A model generated the notes under the pieces. That model was not told the origin of the DNA. It did no database searches and saw only the letters and a list, made by a program, of their open reading frames with translations. From Blumeriella jaapii (taxonomy: Eukaryota > Ascomycota > Leotiomycetes > Helotiales > Drepanopezizaceae), in contig VWND01000076.1 of the NCBI GenBank assembly GCA_009599575.1, positions 1,054,001 through 1,118,000 on the forward strand: a DNA stretch of 64,000 bases, written 5' to 3'. Positions 32,035 to 43,448 of the stretch are shown here, piece by piece. A program made the translations under genes and the position numbers. Within the stretch, counting starts at the first letter, position 1, and each line of letters starts with the position of its first letter.

Positions 32035-33376
32035 CTCGAACGTTGGGAGAAGCAAACGGCGCAACCGGAGCAGATGAAGTACTCAATCCACAAGACGAAA
32101 AGAAAAGAAACGCGTTCAGGCAATGAAATAGTGGAATCATGGCAAGCTGGCACAACGATGCAGCAAGCCGCTCAGCTCGTGTGACCTACCATACACGAAG
32201 AGGACCATACACGTAGAGGAACCTCAACGATACCTATGTACTGTACATACTGTACATACTCTACTGTACTGTACATGACAAATCCGGGTATCACGAAAGA
32301 GGAATAACATGCCGCCCCTGGTGGGCGAAAGGCGTGGTTTTTCTGGCCTAATTACACTCCCACTTGATTCGTTCAGGTGCCCCGTTCACAGGTTCTCAGG
32401 GCTGAGGAGATCATGCTCTGGGAACATGGGAGCCTACTGTACAGTAGATAAAGGAGCCATGGTCGGGTCGGGCAAACTCGCCTTTTGTGTGGCAAAGATT
32501 TTAGTGTCTCATCAATGCACTTCCATTTTGGTTCAAGTTAAAAATATACATATCAGACTCCTCCAAGCATTTCCGTTGGGGTCAAAGTCTCTTTTATCTA
32601 AATCTATTCACATCTAGAACAAATATTCCAGACTTATCAGATAATTCTCATTTCTGTCGAAAGTCATCTGACTTAATTCTATTTTAATTCAAAGCTTGTA
32701 TTTGTATTCATGAAAGAAAGCATTTCCATTTCGGCTCAGTCAGTGGCTCAACTCACACCGACATGATATACATACACGCTTTGGATATTCACAACGAAAA
32801 GAAAAGAAAAAGATAATTGCATTTGTATTTCGTATTTATCGATATCCCTAGTCTGTGTAATTTATTCATTTAAAAACCCGCAACGGGCCGTGGATTTAAC
32901 GAAAAGTCCCGACCAAACGAGGCCAAGGAAATTATAAACAAAGCGGAACTCGCTTGACATAAACATACCCCTGGGTTATCGGGGGCAATCGGAACAGACA
33001 ACAAAGCTAGAAGATGAATACCCAGAAGCAAGAAAATAAGTCGCCGACAAACATGATCACCAGCAAATAAACCAAGACATAGATTGAGCCTCGGATAGCG
33101 TAGCAATGTCCAAAGAAAGCTAGGATGAGCAGAGAGAAATGCCAGATGGTTTGGTTTGCACCTGCAACTAGCTTGACCATAAGCCCCTTCTTATAAAATC
33201 ACTTACTCGCTGTTTACCTCCTATTGTACCTCCCTTCTTTCCAAGCTCGATCTACCTGAATCACCTCAGGCACTTGTTTTTGCCATACCAATTTTCTTTG
33301 TTCTCTTTTGTCTGCAAACTCCATTCACATCTTGCATCCTTTCCAGATCCTCCAGCTTGACTGCTCATCATTCTCA
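32035..33376. other. Divergent promoter region of GFA-like and AOX genes
   Basis: 1.34 kb. Palindromic ACTGTACAT copies cluster at about 32236-32278 and one at 32438-32448. The part from 32520 to 33200 is visibly AT-rich and has no plausible gene. It must contain the AOX promoter, but I do not recognise a specific AOX control element. Confidence 0.5.
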
Positions 33377-34531
33377 ATGTACACAACAAGAGCGTCAGCA
33401 GTAAAGCTATCCTTCTCGCAATCACAATCACCTGCAGGGCTCTTTGGGGCTGTTGCTCGCATCTCCCAGTGCCATGGAGCCTCGACAAGCACAGCGGGTC
33501 GCTGCGTGATGACCAGCGTACCCGTCCAATCTCGCCGTCTATTCTCCTCGACCCCCAAGGCACAGCTCCGCGAGATATTCCCCTCGCCAGACCATGAGCA
33601 CATCAAGAAGACGGAGGCGGCGTGGCCACATCCACCGTAAGCATAGCTGCACGTCCTGGCATCGACCGTCGAATCTAACCCTTCTTCTGGCAGCTACGAT
33701 ACCGAGAAGCTGTTGAAGAACATCTACTACGCCCACCGCAAGCCCGAAAACTTCTCCGACCGCGTAGCTCTCTTCATGGTCCGTCTGTTACGGTTCGGCA
33801 TGGACACCGCCACGCGATACCAGCACGACGTCGAGGCGCCCCCCAAAGTGGGCGACGAGAATGCCTTGGCTACGACCAAGCCCTACGGCATGAGCGAGCC
33901 CAAATGGCTCATCCGCATGGTCTTCCTCGAATCCGTGGCCGGGGTGCCAGGCATGGTCGCCGGCATGATTCGCCATCTGCACAGCTTGAGACGGCTGAAG
34001 CGAGACAACGGCTGGATCGAGACCTTGTTAGAAGAGGCCTACAACGAGAGAATGCACCTGCTCACGTTCCTGAAGATGGCCGAGCCGGGCTGGTTCATGA
34101 AGGTCATGATCCTCGGCGCGCAGGGCGTGTTCTTCAACTCCATGTTCCTGGCGTACCTCATCTCGCCACACACCTGCCACCGCTTCGTTGGCTACCTGGA
34201 AGAGGAAGCCGTCCTCACCTATTCACTCGCCATCCAGGATCTCGACGCCGGCAAGCTGCCGAAGTGGGCGGATCCCAAGTTCCCGGTCCCCGACCTCGCC
34301 GTCAACTACTGGAAGATGCCGGAGCGCAGCAGGACGATGCGCGACCTGCTGCTGTACATCCGCGCCGACGAGGCCAAGCATCGCGAGGTCAACCACACCC
34401 TGGCCAACCTGGACCAGAAGGAAGACCCCAATCCCTTCGTGTCCGAGTATAAGGATCGCGGGCGTCCGCACCCGGGCAAGGGCATCGAGCATCTGCAGCC
34501 TCTGGGATGGGCCCGCAAGGATGTCATCTGA
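33377..34531 (+). CDS. AOX1: Mitochondrial alternative oxidase
   Basis: Two exons, 33377-33636 and 33694-34531, give 365 residues; the intron (GTAAGC...GCAG) joins PHPP/YDTEKL. The first 60 residues are basic and Ser-rich without acids ([28 protein letters not shown]), a typical matrix presequence. All diiron motifs are present: the first Glu in [34 protein letters not shown] and [12 protein letters not shown]. The enzyme passes electrons from ubiquinol to oxygen at the matrix face of the inner membrane, bypassing complexes III and IV. Fungal AOX is usually induced when the cytochrome path is blocked; no regulatory site is identified here. Codon use is strongly GC3-biased. Confidence 0.96.
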
Positions 34532-35723
34532 GCGGCTTGTTTTGATTCTCGCTTCGCCTCGTCTACGACACTCCCCCCCTCGTCCTGAAAGCAACGAAAG
34601 CACGACGATACCTACCTACGCTTCACACAACCTCGCCACTCACCTACACGCAGCGCTCACACCCCCCCGAGACGATTTTCCTACCGTCAAAGAAGAGGCG
34701 CACGCGCGGATAGAACGAAAGATACCCACCCCACTCCCCTCCCCTCCCCGACCGCCAGAAACCACTACTCCGGCAGGCGTGCCAAACCGGCGGGGTTGGA
34801 CCCCCACGAAGACTCTCATAGAAAGTGCCCGGATGGACATGAATGAACTTCTCTCACCAGACCACAGCAGCTCCCAGCTTGCAATCGCCGTGCGCGTTTT
34901 CCCATCCCAGGCCCGAGACGCGAGGCTTGAGAATCCGTGTTCCCAATGCTACTCAGCTCGCGAGTACCGCACTCCCACATCTCATATGTAATGTGCTGTA
35001 CTGTAAGGTACCTACCTACTGTACTATACTTGCACTGTACACACATGCCTCATCTTCTCAACCCCCCCCCCCTCTTCCTCGTAGCAGCTTCCTCGTGCTG
35101 CCCAGCCTCTCTGCTGCTCCCCACCGTCCGTTCCGAGAGCACCTCCCACCCCCTCCCTTGTCTCCTCCCTCCCAGCCCTCCCTAATCCCCGCTTCTTCTT
35201 CCTCCTCTTCTTCCTCCTCTTCTTCCTCCTCTTCTCCTTCTTCTCCTTCTTCCTCTTCTTCTTCTCGATGGGCAATCTTCCAGCGTACAGTACTCACGTC
35301 GTGAGTAGCAAAAGTGACCGCTGACGAGCGGGTCCAGAAAGAACCGCCGACGACAACGCGGGGAGAGCTCGGTCTCCGGCGCGTGGTCACCCGGTGCCGT
35401 GAACGGCTTGCTTGCTTGCTTGCAAGCCGACAGTGGCAGACGACGGATACTAGCTGCGGTACCTGCCAGATGCGGATGAATAGCGATATCTAGCCACCGT
35501 AGAAGGACAGCCGTAGGCGTAGAGGTGTGCTTGAATAACGTGTAATAAGTAAGATGTGTGTGTATATATAGCAAGGCGGACATGAGTATCTACAATGACC
35601 GTGGTATCCAAAGGCGCCTGTCACCCTGAATGAGAGGACCGTGCCTAAGTACCCCCAATATGAACGCAAACAACCATTATAAGCACCCATCCGTCCGTCT
35701 CGTTGAAGTCTTGCTCACGACAC
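34532..35723. other. Convergent spacer with polypyrimidine tract
   Basis: 1.19 kb between the AOX and C2-gene stop codons. It contains CTGTACTGTA-type motifs at 34993-35042 and 35284-35293, a CTTCTTCCT tract at 35191-35266 and a GCTT repeat at about 35406-35423. Open frames here are low-complexity and not supported as genes. Confidence 0.5.
35191..35266. repeat. CTTCTTCCTCCT polypyrimidine tract
   Basis: Nearly pure C/T run of about 76 nt built from CTT and CCT triplets, about 460 nt downstream of the C2-domain gene's stop. Confidence 0.9.
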
Positions 35724-37499
35724 TCACGAAGGGCCGCCCGTCTCCACCCTATCGCCTGTCGTCTCTCTATCCTCCCGTGCGTGCTTCCCCTTGTCCCCGT
35801 GCAACAGATCCTTGGCCGCCCTACTCGGATCCTCGAGCGCGTCCAGAGCTCGCTGTTTCGCCGTCTTCTTGCCGTGCCTGTCCAGCGCCTCTTCATCACT
35901 GCTACTGATGTCATCATCGTCCGAATTCTGTATCATCTGAATGTTCTGGCCCTCCCTCTTCTTGCGCTCCCGTTGTTCCTCCTTCATCTTCGTCAGCTTG
36001 TCGTCCGTGCACTCCTTCGTCACGATATGGAGGCCGGGGAATTGCTCCTCGAGATAGGCTTTTAGCTGCGGTAGAAGAGAGCCCTTGGGTCTGTAGGTGC
36101 CGCTGTCGTTGTCGATCACGAGCTCATAGTGGCGCGGATTCTGGGGTGGAGGTGCCTTTGGAGGACCCCCAGCGAGGTCACGCGAAGGGTGTGTTTCTTG
36201 GTCGGGTGCTTCGGCCGACTTCTCGGGACTCTTCAGACGACGCACGAAGAACTCGCCCGAGAAAGCTATGTAGATGTTCACGTCACTGTGCATGGTGTGC
36301 TTAGATAAGAGATCGATGCCGAACTCCTTGCCGGTCTCTGTGAAGCGCATCAAGCCGTCCAAGGTTAACACAAAGGTGAAGGTTCTTCCGCCTTCGTCGT
36401 AATGAACCATTTTGAGGAATTGGAGAGCCGCTTCCTCGGATTTGGGCCTTACGGTCCCGTACTCGGTGGTATTGCTGAAGTTGTACACAGTGGCGTGTTG
36501 ATGATGCAGCGCTCGGTTCAAGATTCGCCCTCGCAAGCCAGCTTTCGAGAACATGCCCTTTACAAAAGGTTTGAACTCGACGAAGCGGTGGTACAAGTCT
36601 GCAGGGACGGGTCCTTCCAACTGAAACTCGTTCGCTTGAAAACTGCACATGGTCAGTATTGTGGCTGCTTCGACGCGCCACGAAACTCACTCGTATTTTT
36701 CTGTTTTCGGCCGCTGTCCTTCCTCCTCTCCTTGGGAACTCCCCGGGGCTTTGGTTCCTGTAATTCTCCCAATCATCGGCGAATAGTGCTTCACCCACCT
36801 CGTCAATCCCACCGTGTACATCCTCCCATGCGGCTTCTCAGACTCGCCGAGCAACTCGGCACTGAGCCAGAGGTTTGCGCTCATTTTGGCATTGTTGATG
36901 ATTGTCGCGCAACCACGAATGAAATATGCCCTCTTGCTCGCCATGCGCTTCTTCACATCAAAGCTCTCATTCTTGATGCCCAGCCAGTCCTTTCCAAAGC
37001 GATCCACATACACCGTCACATTCCCCAGGCGGTCATCGTGGTCCGACGGGTCCTCGTCATATAATCTGCACTTCAAGCGGAAACCAGTCGAGGGTATGCC
37101 TGCCACGATCCACACCGTCTCCCACTCCGGGTCGGTGTTCCTGTGTACGGTCGGCGTTCTGATCACCAAGTCCGGGTCTTCTTTGTGCCGCTTTGCCAGA
37201 CCAGAGGTCAAGGTCGCGTGGATGTACGGATCCGAGCGCGAGTTGAGATCCGAGACCGGCAGGTTCTTTGCGCGGTGGAATGTGAACTTGATGGTGTACC
37301 CATCCGGCGCAGATGGGATCGGCGTCGCATCGTAACCACCGGGGGGGTTCGCCTTTTCCTTCAGCTTCTGCTGCTGCTTTGCCACCTTGTCTTTGGCGTG
37401 TGCATAATGACGGCGATGTTCCTGCTTCTCGGGACGGGGCGCTGCTACTCCAGTCTGCTCGTTGGCAGGGACTTTTTCCTTCCCTGTCATCGTTGACAA
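35724..37499 (-). CDS. C2-domain protein, fungal-specific
   Basis: Two exons, 36691-37499 and 35724-36642, give 575 residues; the intron (GTGAGT...GTGCAG) joins TEKYD/FQANEFQLEGP. After a Lys/Gln-rich helix (about 25-50), a C2 domain spans about 65-190 with the calcium-loop type segments NLPVSDLNSRSDPYI and YDEDPSDHDDRLGN. A second region (about 200-430) includes FVEFKPFVKGMFSKAGLRGRI, MRFTETGKEFGIDLLSKHTMHSD and is conserved in my recollection of fungal homologues. The C-terminus is charged, with DDDDISSSDEEA. C2 domains bind phospholipid membranes, often with calcium. The exact cellular role is not known to me. It is flanked by long purine/pyrimidine tracts on both sides. Confidence 0.82.
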
Positions 37500-37549
37500 G
37501 AAGGTCGAGGGCCACGAACGCGCGTCTTGATACGAACAGTCCGCCGGGA

Positions 37550-37771
37550 GAAGAAGAGGGGGAGGAGGAGGAGGGGGGGACGAGGAGGAGGAGTAGGAGG
37601 AGTAGGGGGGAAAATGGGGAGGAGGAGAAGAATGGGGAGGAGGAGGAGGACGAGGAGGAGAGGGGAGAGGAAGAGGAGGAGGAGAAAGAAGAGGAGGAGG
37701 AGAAAGAAGAGGAGGAGGACGAGGAGGAGGAGGAGAGGGGAGGAGGAGGAGAGGAGGAGGAAGAGAAAGCG
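37550..37771. repeat. GGAGGA polypurine tract
   Basis: About 220 nt almost entirely A and G, made of GAGGAG and GAAGAG units. It lies 50-270 nt upstream of the C2 gene's start, so the transcript leader would be pyrimidine-rich. Confidence 0.9.
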
Positions 37772-38156
37772 AAAAGTCGGGTAAGCGGGGTAGCAGGAAA
37801 CTCGACTTATTTAATCTGGTGTCCAGCGGGTGGCTGGCGCGGATCGGACGTGTGTGTTAGCGGAACACCAAGCTTTCTTGCCAAGCGCGTGACGTTCCCG
37901 CATTAACGATGAACCGTTCCAGCGGCGTGAAGTATGTGCTGAAGGACGAGGGATTTACCGTAATGTAAGTGCAGTACTGTGCTGCATTGTGGTGTTGTTG
38001 ATACTGAGCGCAGTTGATCGGCCTTCTATAGCACAGTACAACCAACGTCACGATGCATACAGTGCGGAGATACGTCGGTCCGTGTGGGCCCGTGGGTGGT
38101 CTGGGTCCTCGGTGACAATGCTTGTTGACATGGGGACGGACAAAGTCACGACCAGA

Positions 38157-38176
38157 GCCAGCCAGCCAGCCAGCCC
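38157..38176. repeat. (AGCC)n short repeat
   Basis: Five tandem AGCC units. Confidence 0.85.
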
Positions 38177-38216
38177 GACTGAAGACGTTTGTTGACATTG
38201 TACGTTACAGTACGCA

Positions 38217-38253
38217 CAGGAGTACAGGAGTACAGGAGTACAGAGTACAGGAG
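38217..38253. repeat. AGTACAGG octamer tandem repeat
   Basis: About four and a half units of AGTACAGG, the last one shortened. It lies immediately after a palindromic TACAGTAC element and may have expanded from it. Confidence 0.8.
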
Positions 38254-38552
38254 TTCGTTCGCATTGGTAGCCCTCTCAGACAACCACTCCGATGCCACAT
38301 CCACACCCGACGCTGCCCCGCCCCGGCCATGAACTTCTCTGTACACGAGCATTATCCATAGCACGCGCGCCTTTCCAACCAGATCAAGCACACCAACCCA
38401 TGCTTCTCGAGAGGCCCGACCTGAGAGCTGTCACTTGCGGCCCACGGTCCGGCATGTAGCCCAGATTACCCAAATAGAACGCCAAACAATGCACATTTCG
38501 CCCGTGGTATCTCCAAATCATCGCATCATTACGGCCACCCACGCACCTCCAG

Positions 38553-41500
38553 CTACCGCTCGGGAATGGGCGCCTTTGCAAGACGTCCTCCAGCGCTGAC
38601 TCTCTTCTGAAGTCGAACCTCTCGGTCCCGGGCGATGCGGTCGGCCATACTCCCCGTAGGCAAGGATCCCACAGTGTCCATGGGCGGACCGCCCCGACCC
38701 GTTTTCTGTTCCACGTACAGAGCAGCGCTGCGACTCAAGGGGAAGGCGGGCATCACACTGGGTATCTCGGCACCATTCTGGACCAGCATCTCAGCAATGG
38801 GGAAGGCCACGATCTTCGCGTTGGTCTCCGACCGGGTCGGCGAAGCCATCGAAGATGGCGACGCGGGGTCGGCAGCTGCGAGTGCCAAGAAGACGGAATG
38901 TGTACCTCTGGACTTGTCGAGAACGTTCGGGTTGGCCTTGAGCGCCAATGCATAAATGACTTGCTGAATGTCATTCTTTTTCACAGCCGCCAACAGGGTC
39001 TCGTCTGCAGTAGCAAATCGCGACAAGGTCGACGAAATGGGCTCGACATATGCCCGGTCAACATACTTCGCCGTGATGAACCGGAGCCTCTCTTCACGCG
39101 TGGCCTGCGGTGATGGTTTGAGACTTGCGTCCAACCTGGCTTCCCAAACCATGTTCGAGACCCGGTTGCCAACAAGGAGGAGAAGCTCAACAATGTCGGT
39201 GGTGAACGAATTGATGTCCAGGGTGAGCGAGCGCACTTTGCTGATGTGTGTTCCAAGAGAGCGATGAATCCCACTGCACTCGATACAGACAATGATAGCC
39301 AGGTTGATCGATACCCATTCCGTCTTCACACCGGAGCCACAGTCGGCACACCAGCAGTTCCCCTGATCTGCCTCTCGCAATACTTGCAGCAACTTGTCGG
39401 GGCTCTCGTCGAAGCTGCTACTACCCTGACGGTTGTATGCGGGTCTGGCTCCGACGGTGGTTCGTCGAAAGACACCACTACTTGCGGCCGCGGAACTCTG
39501 GCTGGCAGAATAACTGCTACCATAGTTCATCGACGAACTCTTGCCGGTGAGAATCGAGCCAATGTCCCGTCGGATGGAGTGCTGCTCTGGCTGTCGCGGT
39601 ACCTCTCGTATGTCTCTGCCTTCCACCGCACTCTGGATGGCATTGTTGATGGACGAAATCCAGCTGTTCATGTCTTCCTCTGAGGTTGCCTGGTAAACCC
39701 GTTTATATTGTGGCGTGATGACCTCGAAGCAAAAGCGTCTCTCGGCATTGCGAGCCTCCCGAACTGATGCCATCCGAAGGTCAATAGGTTCCATGTGCAA
39801 GTCCAAGCGTTGCTTCTTCCAGTTGCTATATTCCGAAACTTTACCCGCATCGAGAACGACCCAGAACCTAGATGTGTCAATTGGGTATTTAACAAGCTTT
39901 TCAGGAAACTTACTTGTGCCAGGCTTGTTTGTTCAAGCCACGAGGATCAACATGGCTACCAGGTCTACTCAGCGCCCACAAGAGCCCTTCTTTGCGTTGG
40001 CCATTACTGCTCGTGGCCAGGCCATAGTCTTTTTCCTCAAGATCGCGGATCCCCTTGAACTTAGAATTGACCCCTGAACTGCTGACGGATCCAATAGCGG
40101 AAGTGAGGCTTCCGGGAGATCTTGAGAACTCAGTGTTGGAGCCGCTGATCGCTGAAGCCATGGCCGAACCATTTGTAGGTACTTGTCGAAGCTGAGATGC
40201 TGTGCTGTCTGCCCGGCCAAGCTCTGAATCGGAAATGTAAGCGCTGCCAGCCGGTGCAGCGTAGGGGGTCGTGGGCGGGATCATGGCAATTGGAACCGTG
40301 TCAGGCTCAACGTACGTGACGGTACTCTTTTCGAGATTCCGGCGCTTCACTTCTCGCTCAGTGCGTTGATATTGGAATTCCTTGTCGGCTTCCTGGACCT
40401 CCGCATTCAGGGCATCGAGTTGGGGGAGCAGCTCCTCGACCCTTTTGGCCGTGGCCAGGTAACTCTTCGTCTGAGCATCGGCATACTTTGTCAATTGAGA
40501 CAAAACCTCTTGTTCCTTGCGGCCACCATGGAGATCCTGCATGAAAGAAGAGTAATCGAACCGCTTCAGTTCGAAATCTCGGCGCTTGGTCTGGTACTTG
40601 GTGTCCTGTTCGGTTTTTTTCTTTTGCTTCATCGAGTCTTGACGCTGACCGAGATACTTGGACACGTAAGCATAGTAATCCTTGCTTTCCTCCTCGAAAT
40701 CTCGCTTCTTGGCTTCAGCTTGCTTGATATCGAAGTTGTACAGCTTTGACATCGGATCAATGATAATGCGCTGGAGATTGATAGTGTTTTGCTTCTCATA
40801 CCCCAGGATCTCCTTGGCGATCTTGTCGAAGTAATGTTCCAAAGCTGGTTGGACCGCGTTCGCATTCGAGCCTGAAGCTTCCCGGAGAGCATCCATAAAG
40901 CTCTGGATAGCATCATTGCAATCCATCTGTGCCATGTGAGCAGCCTCTGCTTTCTTCAGAACCTTCTTCATCCGAGTTCGCATGCTGCCCGTCTTTTGTT
41001 CCAAAGCTTTCATGGTAGCTCTGAACAAAGGGCCATCCTCTGTCGCACTCATGTCTTCCCCCGGGCGTTGACACGACACATCCACCTTCACCAGCTCCTT
41101 CCTAGGTGTTGTGTGGATTGGCAACGCAGGCTCACTCGGAGCCATGATTGGGGATGGAGGTTCATCGAGGTCGCGAGCATCTGTGCCACTTACTCGGGAG
41201 TCTATGGACTGAGATGAGGGGAGTCGAAGTTTTGGCGGAGGTATCAGGGTGATTGGCGACGAAGGAGAGGTAGGCTGGCTCATGAATGTTTGATTATCTG
41301 CTTCTGCGTTAGATATATCTAGGTCCGGAGGTCTGAAGGCCCTACTTGAGACCCAGAAGGAGAAGCTTGCGAGTGTATTCAAGCGGTGAGCTCGTTGGTC
41401 GTACTCCACAAACTTCGATTTGTTAGCATCTGAAAGTGCGTGTTTGTGAAGTCGAATCCCAACTTACACTACAGTCATTCCTCCAGCCTCCTCCCCTATC

Positions 41501-42194
41501 CTCTGCTACCTTGGGAGGTCGCCATTTCCAAGACCATTCGAATGATACGGACTGGGTGCCACCAGTTGAATAATCTCCTACTAATTGTACGTTTGCATTT
41601 CTATGTAGATTCGGATCTGCATGAAATTCTCGGGTCACCAGGGTTTCGACTTCTTTCGCTGTTGACGCAGACACGAAGGTGAGGCCATTTATACTGGTAT
41701 CTACCAAGCTGCCCCCATTGTCTTGCGCGCTATTGACTGCCGCTGCACCTTGCTGTGTCTGCCGTATGACGAAGACGAATTTAAACAGGAGCTCTTCGTC
41801 GTTGTTAAGCTTGAGGATAAAGTTCGGAGAAGAGCCAGAAGACGTCTCAGGGTCCTGGGCGCAATCAAGTCAGCAGTTGCTTGCTCGATTGGTGAAAGGC
41901 AAACAGCATGTGTGGCATTGTACCTGGACATATTCAACGGTCGATTTGTCTTCGAGATCCTTTGACGCCGACACCTTTGTCGCCGGGAATGCGTTTGGCA
42001 CTAAATTTAGAATGGTTCGATGATGGGCATTGGTGACCAGCAAGGACGAGATCGATACTGCGCGCGCGCGCACAAGATTAGCATGATCCAGATTGTCAGT
42101 CCGAGCTGCATTGTTCCTGGGTCTGCTTACAGCGTGTCTGATCTCTGAGATACAGGGCCGCGCGATCTTCAGGTCTGCTACTGATGTTTCCCAT
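38553..42194 (-). CDS. CSX2: BAR-PH-ArfGAP-ankyrin protein (Csx2/centaurin type)
   Basis: Exons 42131-42194, 41924-42057, 41468-41854, 39914-41412 and 38553-39867 give 1132 residues; all phases close. A further 42-nt in-frame intron at 41304-41345 (GTAGGG, TCTAAC branch, CGCAG) is possible. The N-terminus MGNISSRPED could be myristoylated (MGXXXS). Domains: an N-terminal region ending CSFVEYDQRAHRLNTLASFSFW; BAR coiled coil at about 320-530; PH at about 672-785, split by intron 4 (WHK/FWVVLDAG); ArfGAP at about 858-975 with CWCADCG...CIECSGIHRSLG, including the zinc cysteines and the arginine finger; ankyrin-like repeats after it (LLAAVKKNDIQQVIYAL). It should stimulate GTP hydrolysis on Arf at curved membranes, in endocytic or Golgi traffic. 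Confidence 0.9.
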
Positions 42195-42940
42195 CTTCGC
42201 GCACCTTACCCCACCACGGAGAGAGGGCTCGAGGATCGAAGTCGGTATCTGGCTCTTCGCCGTGGTAATGCGATCGAGCGCGGTCCCAACAGGCGCGGAT
42301 CAGAGCATGTAGGAGAATGCTGGAATGATGCTTGTGCAAAGAATGGACCAGATGCGGGTTGTGGAAGAGGGTATATGTGTTGCACTGTGTAGGGGGAGGT
42401 GGAGAAACGGCGTTGGTGCTGAGACGGGGAATGAGCCTGACCCTTGACGCTGCGGTCCTGTCTGTCTGTCTGTCCAGCATGTACTGTAGCTTGCCGTACG
42501 GAGGTCTTCAATCGGGAAACTCGAAGTCGCGCGGGCGGAACGGCGGACGCTAGCTGGCTGCCGGGGTGGTATAGGGATACCTAAAAAGGTCAAAGGGCAA
42601 AAGGGTCGAAGTAGTGACTGTCGAGGACGTAGGGTGCAGACCGTCGCAGGAAGAGATTTGCGATTCAGAAGGATCTGAAGATGTGGAGATTTGGAGTCAT
42701 CCAGCGGTTAAGCGGGCAGGGGTAAGCTGTTTTCAAGCACGGGTGGCGCGCGTGTGTGACTTTCTATGGGATTTGAGAAAGCTTGGCCGGCGAGGCGAGG
42801 ACCGTTGATCTGTCGGAAGTATTCTCATGATTCACATCATCAAGTGTACGGCAAGGGTGCGTGTGACAGAGTTGTCGGACAGTACCGTACCGTACGGGTC
42901 CACTGGCCCCCTATCACTGAGCCAGCAATCCAGGCCTGCT

Positions 42941-42975
42941 TACCATTTACCATTCACCATTCACCATTTACATTC
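42941..42975. repeat. ACCATTC/ACCATTT heptamer repeat
   Basis: Four to five imperfect tandem heptamers. Confidence 0.8.
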
Positions 42976-43000
42976 ATCAGCTCCATCAGCGTGTAAGGGC

Positions 43001-43042
43001 ATCAGCGTATCAGCGTATCAGCGTATCAGCGTATCAGCGTAT
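43001..43042. repeat. ATCAGCGT octamer tandem repeat
   Basis: Five perfect tandem copies of ATCAGCGT, preceded by diverged copies (CATCAGCTCCATCAGCGTGT). Confidence 0.9.
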
Positions 43043-43448
43043 AAAGTGACTAAAAGTATGTGTTCAGGTAAAAAGCGCTTCGGATTACGATTGTATAGTT
43101 ACTGTAGTACTGTCGTATGTACTGTAGTATCTGTACTGTATGTCTTAGCGCAACGCTCTGCGACGCGTCGGTGAGCATTCTGCCACACGTGACGGTTCCC
43201 CTCGCTTCCTTATCGATAACAGATAACAGACTGGACGGGACGGGCACCGCACGGCTGGCGGGCTGGAATTGAAGCCTCGGCTGCCACGTCCTAGGCAAGT
43301 GCCATGGATCGTCGTCGATACATACATATATAATACTGTACATAGCACACCTCGTCGGAGAACACAAAATTCTTTTACCTATCAACATCTTTCTTCAATA
43401 CATCCACCATCTTAGGTACTGATTTGATCGGAGCGGTCCGCCAACCAC

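Larger units (their letters stand above)
37500..38552. other. Spacer upstream of the C2 gene with purine tract and tandem repeats
   Basis: 1.05 kb. From the C2 start it begins with a 220-nt GGAGGA tract, then holds palindromic copies at about 37966-37982 and 38204-38214, an AGCC tetramer run (38157-38176) and an AGTACAGG octamer repeat (38217-38253). No gene seen. Confidence 0.55.
42195..43448. other. Divergent promoter region with tandem repeats
   Basis: 1.25 kb between the Csx2-type gene (-) and the thioesterase-like gene (+). It contains an ACCATTC heptamer repeat (42941-42975), an ATCAGCGT octamer repeat (43001-43042) and palindromic CTGTAGTACTGT/ATACTGTACAT copies at about 42479-42488, 43099-43142 and 43332-43342. 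No coding frame is supported. Confidence 0.55.
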
